DNA from: an uncultured Bacteroidia bacterium
GTDB lineage: Bacteria; Bacteroidota; Bacteroidia; Bacteroidales; ML635J-15
DNA length: 64,000 nt
Direction of reading: 5' to 3'
NCBI GenBank assembly: GCA_902800045.1
Contig: CADCCZ010000003.1
Location: 62,001 to 126,000 of the forward strand
A program made the translations under genes and the position numbers. Position 1 is the first letter of the stretch; every line of letters begins with the position of its first letter. This document shows positions 8,100-15,943 of this stretch, piece by piece. Below the pieces are notes generated by a model that saw only the letters and a list, made by a program, of their open reading frames with translations, was not told where the DNA came from and ran no database searches.

Positions 8100-8801
8100 A
8101 TGGGAAAGATTAAGAAAGGTATTCTGGGTGGTTTCTCAGGAAAAACCGGAACCGTAGTAGGTGGTTCTTGGAAAGGCATTGACTACATGAGGTCTCTTGC
8201 GACCTCTGTAGCCAATCCGAAAACCGCAGCACAGGTAACAGTTAGGTCGAACTTCAAAACGATAGCATCTATCATGGCAAAGGCCAATCCGATAACAAAA
8301 TTGTCGAATTGGAGCAATGCCAAGAAGCAGTCGGCGTTCAACGCTGCAGTTCGCATCAATTATGACAGCGCCATTGTCAACGATGAAATCGACCTTGAAA
8401 GACTCTCCTTCGGAGAATTTTCAAGGAAAGGATTAACAGACCTTCAGGTAGTTTTTAATGAGGACGAAACAACTTTGTCGCTCAACTTAAACTGGGTAAA
8501 TGATGCCGATGAAGAAACGGCTTTCAATGATGACATGGTTGCTGTTGTTATGGTAAGGAAATCAGCTAACGAGGGCATTGTTGATGTAATGATTGACTAT
8601 CTTAATGCAAAGAGAGAAGATGAGCAGTACCGCATCGAAATAGGATTGCTTGAATCGTTCAATGACGGTGATACTTTCTATGCTTATGCTGGCACTGGTC
8701 GCAATCCTCAAAAGCCGAAGGAAATCATCAACATTCCGGCAAAGAATGTTGTCAAGTTCAGTGCAGCGAAGTATCTGCGCAGGGCAGTAGCGGGACATTG
8801 A
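8100..8801 (+). CDS. DUF6266 family protein, copy C, 233 aa
   Basis: It starts 16 bp after copy B. It is close to copy A along its whole length: GGFSGKTGTVVGGSWKGIDY, MRSLATSVANPKTAAQ, NWVNDADEETAFNDDMVAV, MIDYLNAKREDEQYRIEIGL and GRNPQKPKEIINIPAKNVV. DNA identity between A and C is visible in many blocks, so they are recent duplicates. A strong intrinsic terminator lies 43 bp downstream, closing the operon. No export signal. Function unknown. Confidence 0.8.
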   Translation: MGKIKKGILGGFSGKTGTVVGGSWKGIDYMRSLATSVANPKTAAQVTVRSNFKTIASIMAKANPITKLSNWSNAKKQSAFNAAVRINYDSAIVNDEIDLERLSFGEFSRKGLTDLQVVFNEDETTLSLNLNWVNDADEETAFNDDMVAVVMVRKSANEGIVDVMIDYLNAKREDEQYRIEIGLLESFNDGDTFYAYAGTGRNPQKPKEIINIPAKNVVKFSAAKYLRRAVAGH

Positions 8802-8843
8802 TGCTAGCAGATCTTAAGTCCATATGTTATTATTGTTTTTGCA

Positions 8844-8868
8844 GCCACTCGTAACGAGTGGCTTTTTT
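8844..8868 (+). terminator. intrinsic terminator of the DUF6266 operon
   Basis: GCCACTCG-TAA-CGAGTGGC (8844-8862) followed by a T run; 8-bp perfect stem. Confidence 0.85.
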
Positions 8869-8870
8869 AT

Positions 8871-8950
8871 TATCTTTGCATCGTTGAATTACCATATTCA
8901 ACGAGAGTTAATATCACAAGTCAGTCGCTTTTGCGGCTGGCTTTTTTTTT
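8871..8950 (+). ncRNA. candidate small RNA or leader remnant
   Basis: A -7 box TATCTTTG (8871-8878) is followed at once by a perfect 9-bp hairpin (TCGTTGAAT / ATTCAACGA, 8881-8904). After a short AT linker comes a second stem (CAGTCGC / GCGGCTG, 8922-8939) and nine T. Promoter, hairpin and terminator fit in 80 bases with no ORF. The -33 element is poor, and the expected start site falls inside the first hairpin, so this is tentative. Confidence 0.35.
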
Positions 8951-9015
8951 CATCGTATTTCTTTATGCTAAAACCATTCGCCGAAATCCGTGGTGCGATG
9001 GTGGTGCGATTTGCC

Positions 9016-9059
9016 AAAAGAAAAATCACAAGCATTTAATTTTCAAACACTTGTGATTT
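9016..9059 (-). terminator. intrinsic terminator of tRNA-Arg
   Basis: On the minus strand, directly after the tRNA 3' end, AAATCACAAG pairs with CTTGTGATTT (10 bp), followed by a T-rich tract. Confidence 0.65.
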
Positions 9060-9067
9060 GTATTTCG

Positions 9068-9139
9068 TAGCCCGACCGGGAATCGAACCCGAATCTACGG
9101 TTTAGGAAACCGCCATTCTATCCATTGAACTATCAGGCC
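9068..9139 (-). tRNA. tRNA-Arg (anticodon CCT)
   Basis: The minus strand folds as a standard cloverleaf. The acceptor arm is GGCCTGA / TCGGGCT with two G-U pairs. The D arm contains TTCAATGGATAGAA. The anticodon loop is TTCCTAA, giving CCT. The T arm is GGGTTCGATTCCC. The discriminator base is A and CCA is not encoded. Its 3' end faces the accessory region on its left, the usual side for integration of mobile elements. Confidence 0.93.
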
Positions 9140-9215
9140 ATCCAATTTTGAGACCGCAAAGATAATACTTTTTTTGTTTCACAACGAGAATTTTTCAACA
9201 CAACGCGCGGATTTC

Positions 9216-9381
9216 TCAAATCTTCAACATTGTACAGTCGCGGCGCGCCACGACTCAACAGAAAAAGGCGAGGGCACTGAATATTTAATCATCGAACACC
9301 GACGCAAAGCATTGCGATGCCACAATCCAAGAACCATCAAATCTTCAACATTGTACTGTCGCGGCGCGCCACGACTCAACA
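9216..9381. repeat. two 45-bp direct repeats with a palindromic core
   Basis: Copies at 9216-9260 and 9337-9381 are identical except for one base. Each contains the 18-bp near-palindrome GTCGCGGCGCGCCACGAC followed by TCAACA. The core recurs with one change at 48410-48427. The rest of 9140-9469 shows no gene. Confidence 0.8.
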
Positions 9382-9469
9382 TCAAATCATCAAATCCCCA
9401 TATCTTCCTTTAACACTATTTAAACATTTATCTAATTCAATTTTAGTTTTATATAATTGCATAATAACA

Positions 9470-9477
9470 TAAATTTG
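9470..9477 (+). promoter_or_regulatory. -7 box of the moxR/bat operon
   Basis: TAAATTTG fits TAnnTTTG and lies 25 bases before the ATG of the small membrane protein gene that heads the operon. No good -33 TTTG is visible. Confidence 0.5.
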
Positions 9478-9502
9478 CAACTGCAAAAACTAAAAAAAGA
9501 AT

Positions 9503-9682
9503 ATGGACAAAAAGAAACAGAATTTACCGGCACTCATACTCAACTGCGTAGCACTCGGACTGGGTGTTGCTTGCGTTGTATTAAGCATTCTGTCGAAAGG
9601 CACAATGAAGGACATAATTATGATGATGTCGTCGGCAATAGTATGCTTGTCGGCTTCGGTAATGATTAGAAACAAGGAATAA
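9503..9682 (+). CDS. small two-helix membrane protein, 59 aa
   Basis: A short ORF (ATG 9503, TAA 9680-9682) with good coding character. It has a basic N terminus (MDKKKQNLPA) and two hydrophobic helices (about residues 11-30 and 38-54) joined by a short SKGTMKD turn, ending in IRNKE. It begins 25 bases after a TAAATTTG box and ends 22 bases before moxR, so it is probably the first gene of the bat operon. I do not recognise a named family. Given its position it may anchor or modulate the MoxR/Bat complex. Confidence 0.65.
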   Translation: MDKKKQNLPALILNCVALGLGVACVVLSILSKGTMKDIIMMMSSAIVCLSASVMIRNKE

Positions 9683-9704
9683 TAACGAATAAAAGTTTCA
9701 GATT

Positions 9705-10694
9705 ATGGAAATTGACATAAGAGAACTGAACGAAAGAGTTCAGAGAGAAAGTTCATTCATCGACATCGTAAACATGGAGATGTCGAAGACCATCGTGGGA
9801 CAGAAGCACTTGGTTGAAGGTCTGCTCATCGGATTGCTTTCCGACGGACATATCCTGCTCGAAGGTGTTCCAGGTTTGGCAAAGACATTGGCAATCAACA
9901 CGCTTGCAACCGCCATCGACGCAAAGTTCTCGCGCGTGCAGTTCACCCCCGACCTTCTGCCTGCCGACCTTATCGGTACTATGATTTACAGTCAGAAGAA
10001 CGAGGACTTCATCGTGAAGAAAGGTCCAGTTTTCGCAAACTTCATACTTGCCGACGAAATCAACCGTGCACCAGCAAAGGTTCAGTCGGCTCTGCTCGAG
10101 GCAATGCAGGAACGCCAGGTTACAATCGGCGACAAGACCTACAAGATGGACAATCCTTTCCTCGTAATGGCAACCCAGAACCCGATTGAGCAGGAAGGTA
10201 CTTACCCTCTGCCCGAAGCTCAGGTTGACCGTTTTATGCTGAAGGTGAAAATCGACTACCCCGAATTCGAGGAGGAAAGACTTGTCATCCGCAACAACCT
10301 TGCAAAGCAGAAAATCGAAGTTAAACCGGTACTTAAGCCCGAAGACATAGTTAAGGCCCGCGAAGTAGTTGCCGATGTTTACCTCGACGAAAAGATTGAA
10401 CGCTACATCCTCGACATTGTATTTGCAACCCGTTTCCCCGAGCGCTACCAGCTCGACAAACTGAAGAATATGATTGCCTACGGAGGTTCGCCGCGTGCAT
10501 CAATAAACCTTGCCAAAGCAGCAAAGGCATACGCTTTCATCAAGCGCAGAGGTTATGTGATTCCCGAAGATGTCCGCGCTGTTTGCCACGACATCCTTAA
10601 CCACCGTATCGGACTCACCTACGAAGCCGAAGCCGAAAATATCTCGACCGAGGAAATCATCAGCGAAATCCTCAACAGAGTTGATGTTCCGTAG
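9705..10694 (+). CDS. moxR: MoxR-family AAA+ ATPase
   Basis: 329 aa, typical for the family. Walker A GVPGLAKT (about residues 51-58), Walker B FILADEINRAP (about 109-119), the MATQNPIEQEG sensor-1 block (about 150-160) and the PEAQVDRFM arginine-finger segment are all intact. MoxR ATPases act as chaperone-like partners of von Willebrand factor A (VWA) proteins encoded beside them. Here it heads the DUF58-batA-batB-batC set, as in Bacteroides, where the bat operon was linked to aerotolerance. Cytoplasmic. A dispersed hairpin follows the stop codon by 4 bases. Confidence 0.95.
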   Translation: MEIDIRELNERVQRESSFIDIVNMEMSKTIVGQKHLVEGLLIGLLSDGHILLEGVPGLAKTLAINTLATAIDAKFSRVQFTPDLLPADLIGTMIYSQKNEDFIVKKGPVFANFILADEINRAPAKVQSALLEAMQERQVTIGDKTYKMDNPFLVMATQNPIEQEGTYPLPEAQVDRFMLKVKIDYPEFEEERLVIRNNLAKQKIEVKPVLKPEDIVKAREVVADVYLDEKIERYILDIVFATRFPERYQLDKLKNMIAYGGSPRASINLAKAAKAYAFIKRRGYVIPEDVRAVCHDILNHRIGLTYEAEAENISTEEIISEILNRVDVP

Positions 10695-10698
10695 TAGA

Positions 10699-10716
10699 GA
10701 CGCTGCATGCAGCGTC
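10699..10716. repeat. dispersed palindrome, GACGC-type
   Basis: Perfect 18-bp palindrome GACGCTGCATGCAGCGTC between moxR and the DUF58 gene. It belongs to a family with fixed GACGC/GCGTC arms and a variable centre seen at 15078, 34409 and 52366. It has no T tract, so it does not look like a terminator. Confidence 0.75.
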
Positions 10717-10760
10717 ACAAAGCAAGGAACATCATCAATAAAAATGTAAAGGAATAAATT

Positions 10761-11624
10761 ATGGATTCATCGGAACTACTGAAGAAAGTTCGCAAGATTG
10801 AAATAAAGAGCCGTATGCTCTCCAACCATATCTTTGCAGGCGAATACCACTCGGCATTCAAGGGCAAGGGTATGACTTTCAGCGAAGTGCGCGGATACCA
10901 GTACGGTGACCCGATAAAGGACATCGACTGGCATGTGACCGCCCGCTTCAACCAGCCGTACATAAAGGTGTTCGAGGAAGAGCGCGAACTTACCGTGATG
11001 CTGCTCATAGATGTGAGCGGTTCGGAAGACTTCGGCACACGCGCAAAGCAGAAGAAGGACCTTATTGCTGAAATCGCCGCTGTGCTGTCGTTCTCGGCAA
11101 TCGAAAACAACGACAAGATTGGCGTAATCTTCTTTTCCGACAAGGTCGAAAAGTTCATTCCGCCGCAGAAAGGCAAGAAGCATATATTGAGGATTATACG
11201 CGAATTGCTCGACTTCAAGCCCGAAAGTTCGCAGACCAACATCAACGAGGCGCTCAAGTTCCTCACCAACGCCATCAAGAAGCGCAGCGCAGCATTCATT
11301 ATTTCCGACTTTATGTCGCCCGACTTCTCCGAATCGCTAAAGATTGCCGCTTCGAAGCACGACATTGCCGCACTCAAGGTTTACGACCCGTTCGAAGAAA
11401 GTCTGCCAAATGTCGGCCTTGCCTACTTCCGCGATATGGAAAGCGGCGAAATGCGCTGGATAGACACAGCTTCGGCCTCTACGCGCAAAGAATACGGAAA
11501 GTGGTGGAAAGAAAAGAACGAAGCCGCCGACCTCATCCTCACCAAGGCAAAGGTCGATAAGGCTGTAATCCGCACCGACGGCGACTATGTGAAACCGCTC
11601 ATTGCACTATTTAAAAACAGATAA
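10761..11624 (+). CDS. DUF58 domain protein of the bat operon, 287 aa
   Basis: Carries the DUF58 core R-G-x-x-F-S-E-V-R-x-Y-x-x-G-D-x-x-x-x-I-D-W (visible as MTFSEVRGYQYGDPIKDIDW, about residues 39-58) and a VWA-like strand MLLIDVSGSEDFG with a MIDAS-type DxSGS. A second metal-site segment is seen in QTNINEALKFL. No signal peptide or membrane helix, so cytoplasmic. In bat operons this protein sits between MoxR and the membrane VWA proteins and is thought to pair with MoxR. Length and order match other Bacteroidetes. Confidence 0.92.
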   Translation: MDSSELLKKVRKIEIKSRMLSNHIFAGEYHSAFKGKGMTFSEVRGYQYGDPIKDIDWHVTARFNQPYIKVFEEERELTVMLLIDVSGSEDFGTRAKQKKDLIAEIAAVLSFSAIENNDKIGVIFFSDKVEKFIPPQKGKKHILRIIRELLDFKPESSQTNINEALKFLTNAIKKRSAAFIISDFMSPDFSESLKIAASKHDIAALKVYDPFEESLPNVGLAYFRDMESGEMRWIDTASASTRKEYGKWWKEKNEAADLILTKAKVDKAVIRTDGDYVKPLIALFKNR

Positions 11625-11626
11625 CC

Positions 11627-13009
11627 GTGAAAAAGTCAGTTTTTACCATATTATTATTGTTGGCTGTCGGATTTTCGGTTTCCGCACAAAACATCAGTTT
11701 CTCGGCCAGACTTCAGAACGACAGTATAATCGTTGGCGAGCAGACGCTAATATCGATTAGCGCGGAAATTCCACCGCAAACTCAGGTGACCGCACAGCAG
11801 TTTGCCGACACCATTTGCGACAAGATATTCCTTATCAAGGACTTGGAAGCAAAAGTCGAAAACGGCAAATACACGAAGGACTACCTCATAACTTCCTTCG
11901 ACACTGGCATCAACGCAATATCACCGATAAGGTTCATGACCATTTCGGGCACCGACACCAACGAATTCACAACCTCAGAACTTTACCTGAAGGTCAATCC
12001 CTACATCCTCATCGACACCATTCCGCGCGACACAGTTTTTGCCGAAAATGCAGGTACGGTGCTGTTCGGAAAGGACGGCTTCAGCAAGGAAATCGAGCAG
12101 TACATCCCCGACTCCATCAAGCAGTCGATGAGCGCCGACACCCTGCAGATGCTCCGCGAGGAAATAAAGCGCCAGATGATACAGCAGTACGCTTCGCAGG
12201 TGATGCAGACAGGCTTCACGAACCAAGAGCAGATTGATTCCATCGCCAACGCCGATTCGCACCGTATGTTCGTAGTTGACAAGGACATAATGGAGACGCA
12301 CTATGTATATGGAAGCGTTGATTCGGTATTCGTGCAGGAAGGTCAACAAGTTGCAAAAGGCGACATTCTGTTCACCCTGTTCGAAATCGAGGACATCAAC
12401 GACGAACTTTACAACACGCCTTTCAACTGGGACGAATTCTGGTACGATGTGAAGGCATTTTTCTCGAAGTTCTGGTGGCTGATACTCATTGTGTTGGTTG
12501 CCGGTGCGATAATATTCTATGTCATCTACCGCAAGAAGCACGGCAAGTCGCCGATACCAATGATAAAGGTCAAGCCGAAACGCCCAGCACACGAGACCGC
12601 TCTTGAAGAACTTGAACGCATCCGCAACGAGAAGATTTGGAGCCGTGGTCAGGTTAAGGAATACCATGTGCAATTGACCGACGCCATAAGAACTTACATT
12701 GCCGACCGCTACGGAATCGACGCCGAGCAGATGACAACATCCGAAATCCTTGATATGTTTGGTGCCGCCATCCAAATCGACAGCGAGGACAAGATGCGTC
12801 TGCGCCAGATGCTCGAACTTGCCGACAGCGTGAAGTTCGCAAAATTCCAGCCCCTGCAGGGCGACAACGACCTTTCGCTGCGCAACGCCTTCGACTTTGT
12901 AGAACACACCAAGGAAATCATCGTAAACGACCCCAAGGCAATAAATGTCCAGGCCGAAATTGAGGCTGATAAGGTTGAAAAATTAGAAAATGACGACAAA
13001 GAGGCATAG
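11627..13009 (+). CDS. BatD-like membrane protein of the bat operon, 460 aa
   Basis: Starts with GTG 2 bases after the DUF58 stop (translational coupling). It has a signal peptide (MKKSVFTILLLLAVGFSVSAQ) and an N-terminal beta domain starting NISFSARLQNDSIIVGEQ that resembles the BatD/oxygen-tolerance repeat. A membrane helix lies at about 282-300 (FWWLILIVLVAGAIIFYVIY). The C-terminal cytoplasmic helical domain (ALEELERIRNEKIWSRGQVKEYHVQLTD, spanning about 325-355) resembles DUF4381-type tails. Residues ~135-260 are an insertion I do not expect in the family. It is Gln/Met-rich and ends in a barrel-sandwich-like motif, YGSVDSVFVQEGQQVAKGD (227-245), of the kind seen in lipoyl/biotinyl or efflux-adaptor hairpins but without the target Lys. 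Role: probably a periplasmic partner of BatA/BatB. Confidence 0.75.
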   Translation: MKKSVFTILLLLAVGFSVSAQNISFSARLQNDSIIVGEQTLISISAEIPPQTQVTAQQFADTICDKIFLIKDLEAKVENGKYTKDYLITSFDTGINAISPIRFMTISGTDTNEFTTSELYLKVNPYILIDTIPRDTVFAENAGTVLFGKDGFSKEIEQYIPDSIKQSMSADTLQMLREEIKRQMIQQYASQVMQTGFTNQEQIDSIANADSHRMFVVDKDIMETHYVYGSVDSVFVQEGQQVAKGDILFTLFEIEDINDELYNTPFNWDEFWYDVKAFFSKFWWLILIVLVAGAIIFYVIYRKKHGKSPIPMIKVKPKRPAHETALEELERIRNEKIWSRGQVKEYHVQLTDAIRTYIADRYGIDAEQMTTSEILDMFGAAIQIDSEDKMRLRQMLELADSVKFAKFQPLQGDNDLSLRNAFDFVEHTKEIIVNDPKAINVQAEIEADKVEKLENDDKEA

Positions 13010-13011
13010 CT

Positions 13012-14007
13012 ATGAGTAACATTGAATTTGCAAACCCCGAATATTTATGGTTCCTCACCGTGCTTATCCCGATGATAGCATGGTATGTGTGGCGCCGGAA
13101 GAAATCGGTAGCCTCGATGAATGTTAGCTCGCTCGAAGCTTTTAGCGGAAAGCGTCCGCCGTGGCGTTACATTTTGCGGCATGTGCTGTTTGCCGTGCGT
13201 CTGGCTTGCGTTGCACTGATAATTGTCGTCATTGCCCGTCCGCAGAGCACCGACAGCTGGGAGGAGCAAAAGACTGAAGGCATCGACATTGCCATCGCAC
13301 TAGATATAAGCGGTAGTATGCTGGCCGAGGATTTTCGTCCTAACCGCATCGAAGCGGCAAAGAACATCGGTATGGAGTTCGTTTCGTCACGTCCCGACGA
13401 CAATATCGGTCTTGTAGTGTTTGCAGGCGAAAGCTACACGCAATGCCCGCTTACAATCGACCACACCGTGCTGCTCAACCTTTTCGGAAGCATCAAGAGC
13501 GGTCTTATCGACGACGGAACCGCCATCGGACTTGGTCTTGCAACCGCAGTCAACCGTCTACGCGACAGCAAGGCCGTGAGCAAGGTCATCATCCTGCTTA
13601 CCGACGGCGAAAACAACATGGGAAACATTTCGCCAACCACGGCAGCCGAATTTGCCAAGGAATACGGCATCCGCGTCTATACCATCGGCATCGGCAAGAA
13701 CGGCAAAGCCCCCTACCCGTTCAAGACTGCATTCGGAACAACTGTATATCAAGACATTGATGTAAAGATTGACGAGGAAAGCCTTACGCAGATTGCCGAG
13801 ATGACAGACGGAAAATACTTCCGCGCCACCGACAACGAAAGCCTGCGCAACATCTACGCCGAAATCGACAAGATGGAAAAGACACAGCTCGATGTCAAGT
13901 CGTTCTCAAAGCCACGCGAAGAATATATGCCAATACTCGTATGGGCATTCATACTTCTGCTGATAGAACAAATTTTAGGTTTAACGGTATTAAAAAATAC
14001 TTTTTAG
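13012..14007 (+). CDS. batA: BatA, VWA-domain membrane protein
   Basis: 331 aa. An N-terminal helical anchor (PEYLWFLTVLIPMIAWYVW) and a second helix (VRLACVALIIVVIARPQ) precede a VWA domain with an intact MIDAS: DISGSM (about 95-100), a T in DDGTAIGLGL and D in LLTDGENN. A C-terminal helix (PILVWAFILLLIEQILGLTVL) closes it. It starts 2 bases after the preceding stop. The VWA domain is expected to face one side of the inner membrane and to be acted on by MoxR. The N-terminal BatA region (FANPEYLWFL) is also present in BatB, reflecting an old duplication. Confidence 0.93.
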   Translation: MSNIEFANPEYLWFLTVLIPMIAWYVWRRKKSVASMNVSSLEAFSGKRPPWRYILRHVLFAVRLACVALIIVVIARPQSTDSWEEQKTEGIDIAIALDISGSMLAEDFRPNRIEAAKNIGMEFVSSRPDDNIGLVVFAGESYTQCPLTIDHTVLLNLFGSIKSGLIDDGTAIGLGLATAVNRLRDSKAVSKVIILLTDGENNMGNISPTTAAEFAKEYGIRVYTIGIGKNGKAPYPFKTAFGTTVYQDIDVKIDEESLTQIAEMTDGKYFRATDNESLRNIYAEIDKMEKTQLDVKSFSKPREEYMPILVWAFILLLIEQILGLTVLKNTF

Positions 14008-14010
14008 GCT

Positions 14011-15060
14011 ATGTTCAGGTTTCAGAATCCACAATATTTATGGTTAATGCTGATAATTGCAGCATTGGCAGTGATTTTTGCCGTCACCGAAATCATAAGG
14101 CGCAGACGGCTGAAAAAGATAGGCGATGACAACCTCGTAGGCTTGCTAATTCCCGAAGCCAGCCTCGGCAGGAAAATCGCCAAGCTGATAATGGTTTGCC
14201 TCGCAATAGCCTGCATAATCATCGGACTTGCCCGCCCGCAGTTCGGCTCGAAGCTTAGCGAAGTCACGCTCAAGGGCGTAGAGATTGTTACCGCACTCGA
14301 TGTCTCGAACTCGATGCTTGCCGAAGATGTTAAGCCAAACCGTCTGGGCAACGCCAAGATGTTCATCGAGAGGATTCTCGGCAAGCTCAACGGCAACAGG
14401 CTCGGAATGGTAATCTTTGCCGGCGATGCCTTCGTGCAGATGCCAATTACCACCGATGTGCGCTCGGCAAGGCTCTACCTGTCGTCAACCAGCACCAACG
14501 ACATTTCGGTGCAGGGAACCGACATCGCCAAGGCACTGACGCTCGCCGCACGCTCTTTCTCCAGCAGCGACGATGCATCTAAGGTCATCATCCTTATGAC
14601 CGACGGCGAAAACCACGAGGAAGATGCAATAGAAGTTGCCAAGTCGCTCAAGGAACAGGGAATTATCGTGATGACAGTCGGTTTCGGTTCGCCAAGCGGA
14701 GTACCGATTCCCAACAAGAACGGCAGTGGCTATATGAAGGACCGCGACGGCAACACCGTAATGACCAAGCTCGACGAGCAGACACTTGTCGAAATTGCAA
14801 AGATTACCGGAGGCATATATGTCCGCGCAACCAACAGTTCAAGTTCATCGGACGCCATCCTCAGCGAACTCAACAACCTGCAACAGAGCGAAACCACCAA
14901 GCAGATATATTCCGAGTACGACGAAAGGTTCCAGTACTTTGTCTTTGCAGCACTGATACTGCTTGTCCTCGAGGTATTCCTGCTCGAACGCAAGAACCCG
15001 ATTCTAAGCAAGATTAAGTTGTTCAAAAAAGAAGAAAACGAAAACAAGTCACAGATATAG
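14011..15060 (+). CDS. batB: BatB, VWA-domain membrane protein
   Basis: 349 aa, starting 3 bases after batA. Same architecture as BatA: FQNPQYLWLMLIIAALAVIF anchor, second helix (LIMVCLAIACIIIGLARPQ), a VWA domain with MIDAS DVSNSM (about 91-96), QGTDIAKAL and LMTDGENHEE, and a C-terminal helix (YFVFAALILLVLEVFLLE). All metal-site residues are present. In Bacteroides BatA and BatB are reported to form large complexes. Here batB is followed by an intergenic palindrome and then batC. Confidence 0.93.
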   Translation: MFRFQNPQYLWLMLIIAALAVIFAVTEIIRRRRLKKIGDDNLVGLLIPEASLGRKIAKLIMVCLAIACIIIGLARPQFGSKLSEVTLKGVEIVTALDVSNSMLAEDVKPNRLGNAKMFIERILGKLNGNRLGMVIFAGDAFVQMPITTDVRSARLYLSSTSTNDISVQGTDIAKALTLAARSFSSSDDASKVIILMTDGENHEEDAIEVAKSLKEQGIIVMTVGFGSPSGVPIPNKNGSGYMKDRDGNTVMTKLDEQTLVEIAKITGGIYVRATNSSSSSDAILSELNNLQQSETTKQIYSEYDERFQYFVFAALILLVLEVFLLERKNPILSKIKLFKKEENENKSQI

Positions 15061-15077
15061 ATACAGATACATTGTAA

Positions 15078-15097
15078 AGACGCAAAATTTTGCGTCT
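15078..15097. repeat. dispersed palindrome, GACGC-type
   Basis: Perfect 20-bp palindrome AGACGCAAAATTTTGCGTCT between batB and batC, identical to the copy at 34409-34428 upstream of thiC. Confidence 0.85.
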
Positions 15098-15121
15098 CAC
15101 ATTTAAAAGAAAGGTCAACCA

Positions 15122-15826
15122 ATGAAAACGACAATCGCAATAATCGCAGTACTTATATTAGCCGCATCCACTTCCTTTGCTCAGGAAGAGCGTTCGCTCA
15201 TCCGCAAGGGCAACAAGGCATACGAGGAAGGCAACTTCGGCAAGGCCGCCGACCAGTACGACAAGGCATTGAAAACCAATCCCGCCGAGGTCAGCGTATA
15301 TGGCAATTCGGGCGCAGCCAACTATCGCAACGACCAGTTCGAAAAGTCGGTAAACGCCTACAACGAATATCTGCGCACCGACCTCACCGACAAGCAGAAA
15401 GCCGAAGCCTACTACAACCTTGGCAACACCTACATGCAAGCCAACAAGTACAAGGAAAGCGTAGAGTCGTACCGCAACGCCCTGAAGCTCGACCCCACCC
15501 ACGACCGTAGCCGCCACAATATGGCAGTCGCCACCAAGATTATGCAGCAACAGCAGCAGAATCAGCAACAGAACGGTGACAACAACCAGCAACAGCAGCA
15601 GAATCAGGATCAAAACAAGGACCAGCAACAGCAGAACCAAGACCAGAACAAGGATAATCAGGACAAGCAAGACCAACAGCAACAACAGCAGCAGAACGAC
15701 CAGAACATGTCGCGCGAAGAAATGGAACGCTACTTGGAATCGCTAAGCCAGAAGGAAAAAGAAACTCAGGACAAGGTCCAGAAGGCACAACAGGCACAAA
15801 AACGACCGCTGGAGAAGAATTGGTAA
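15122..15826 (+). CDS. batC: BatC, TPR protein
   Basis: 234 aa with a signal peptide (MKTTIAIIAVLILAASTSFAQ). Three TPR units occupy about residues 25-135 (GNKAYEEGNFGKAADQYDKA, AEAYYNLGNTYMQANKY, ESVESYRNALKLDP). The rest is a Gln/Asn/Asp low-complexity tail from a CAG/CAA/AAC-rich stretch, ending in a charged helix (REEMERYLESLSQKEKE). TPR proteins of bat operons are thought to bridge BatA/B complexes in the periplasm. The operon ends here: no batD or batE follows, and a terminator comes 3 bases after the stop. Confidence 0.9.
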   Translation: MKTTIAIIAVLILAASTSFAQEERSLIRKGNKAYEEGNFGKAADQYDKALKTNPAEVSVYGNSGAANYRNDQFEKSVNAYNEYLRTDLTDKQKAEAYYNLGNTYMQANKYKESVESYRNALKLDPTHDRSRHNMAVATKIMQQQQQNQQQNGDNNQQQQQNQDQNKDQQQQNQDQNKDNQDKQDQQQQQQQNDQNMSREEMERYLESLSQKEKETQDKVQKAQQAQKRPLEKNW

Positions 15827-15829
15827 GAA

Positions 15830-15873
15830 ATATGTAGGGACAGGGTTGAAACCTATCCCTACATATTTTTTTT
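15830..15873 (+). terminator. terminator after batC
   Basis: ATATGTAGGGA pairs with TCCCTACATAT around a 15-base loop and is followed by eight T. It can act in both directions. Confidence 0.8.
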
Positions 15874-15943
15874 GCATTGTCGCGTTGGATTTGCAATGCG
15901 TCACAAATCTAACAATCAGCAAACTACAACTATTTCTCAATAC

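Noticed and set aside
9174-9413. 79-codon frame over the 45-bp direct repeats
   Set aside because: Consists mostly of the repeated non-coding element and has no coding character.
11975-12907. 310-codon minus-strand frame opposite the BatD-like gene
   Set aside because: Antisense shadow of a well-supported operon gene; no family features.
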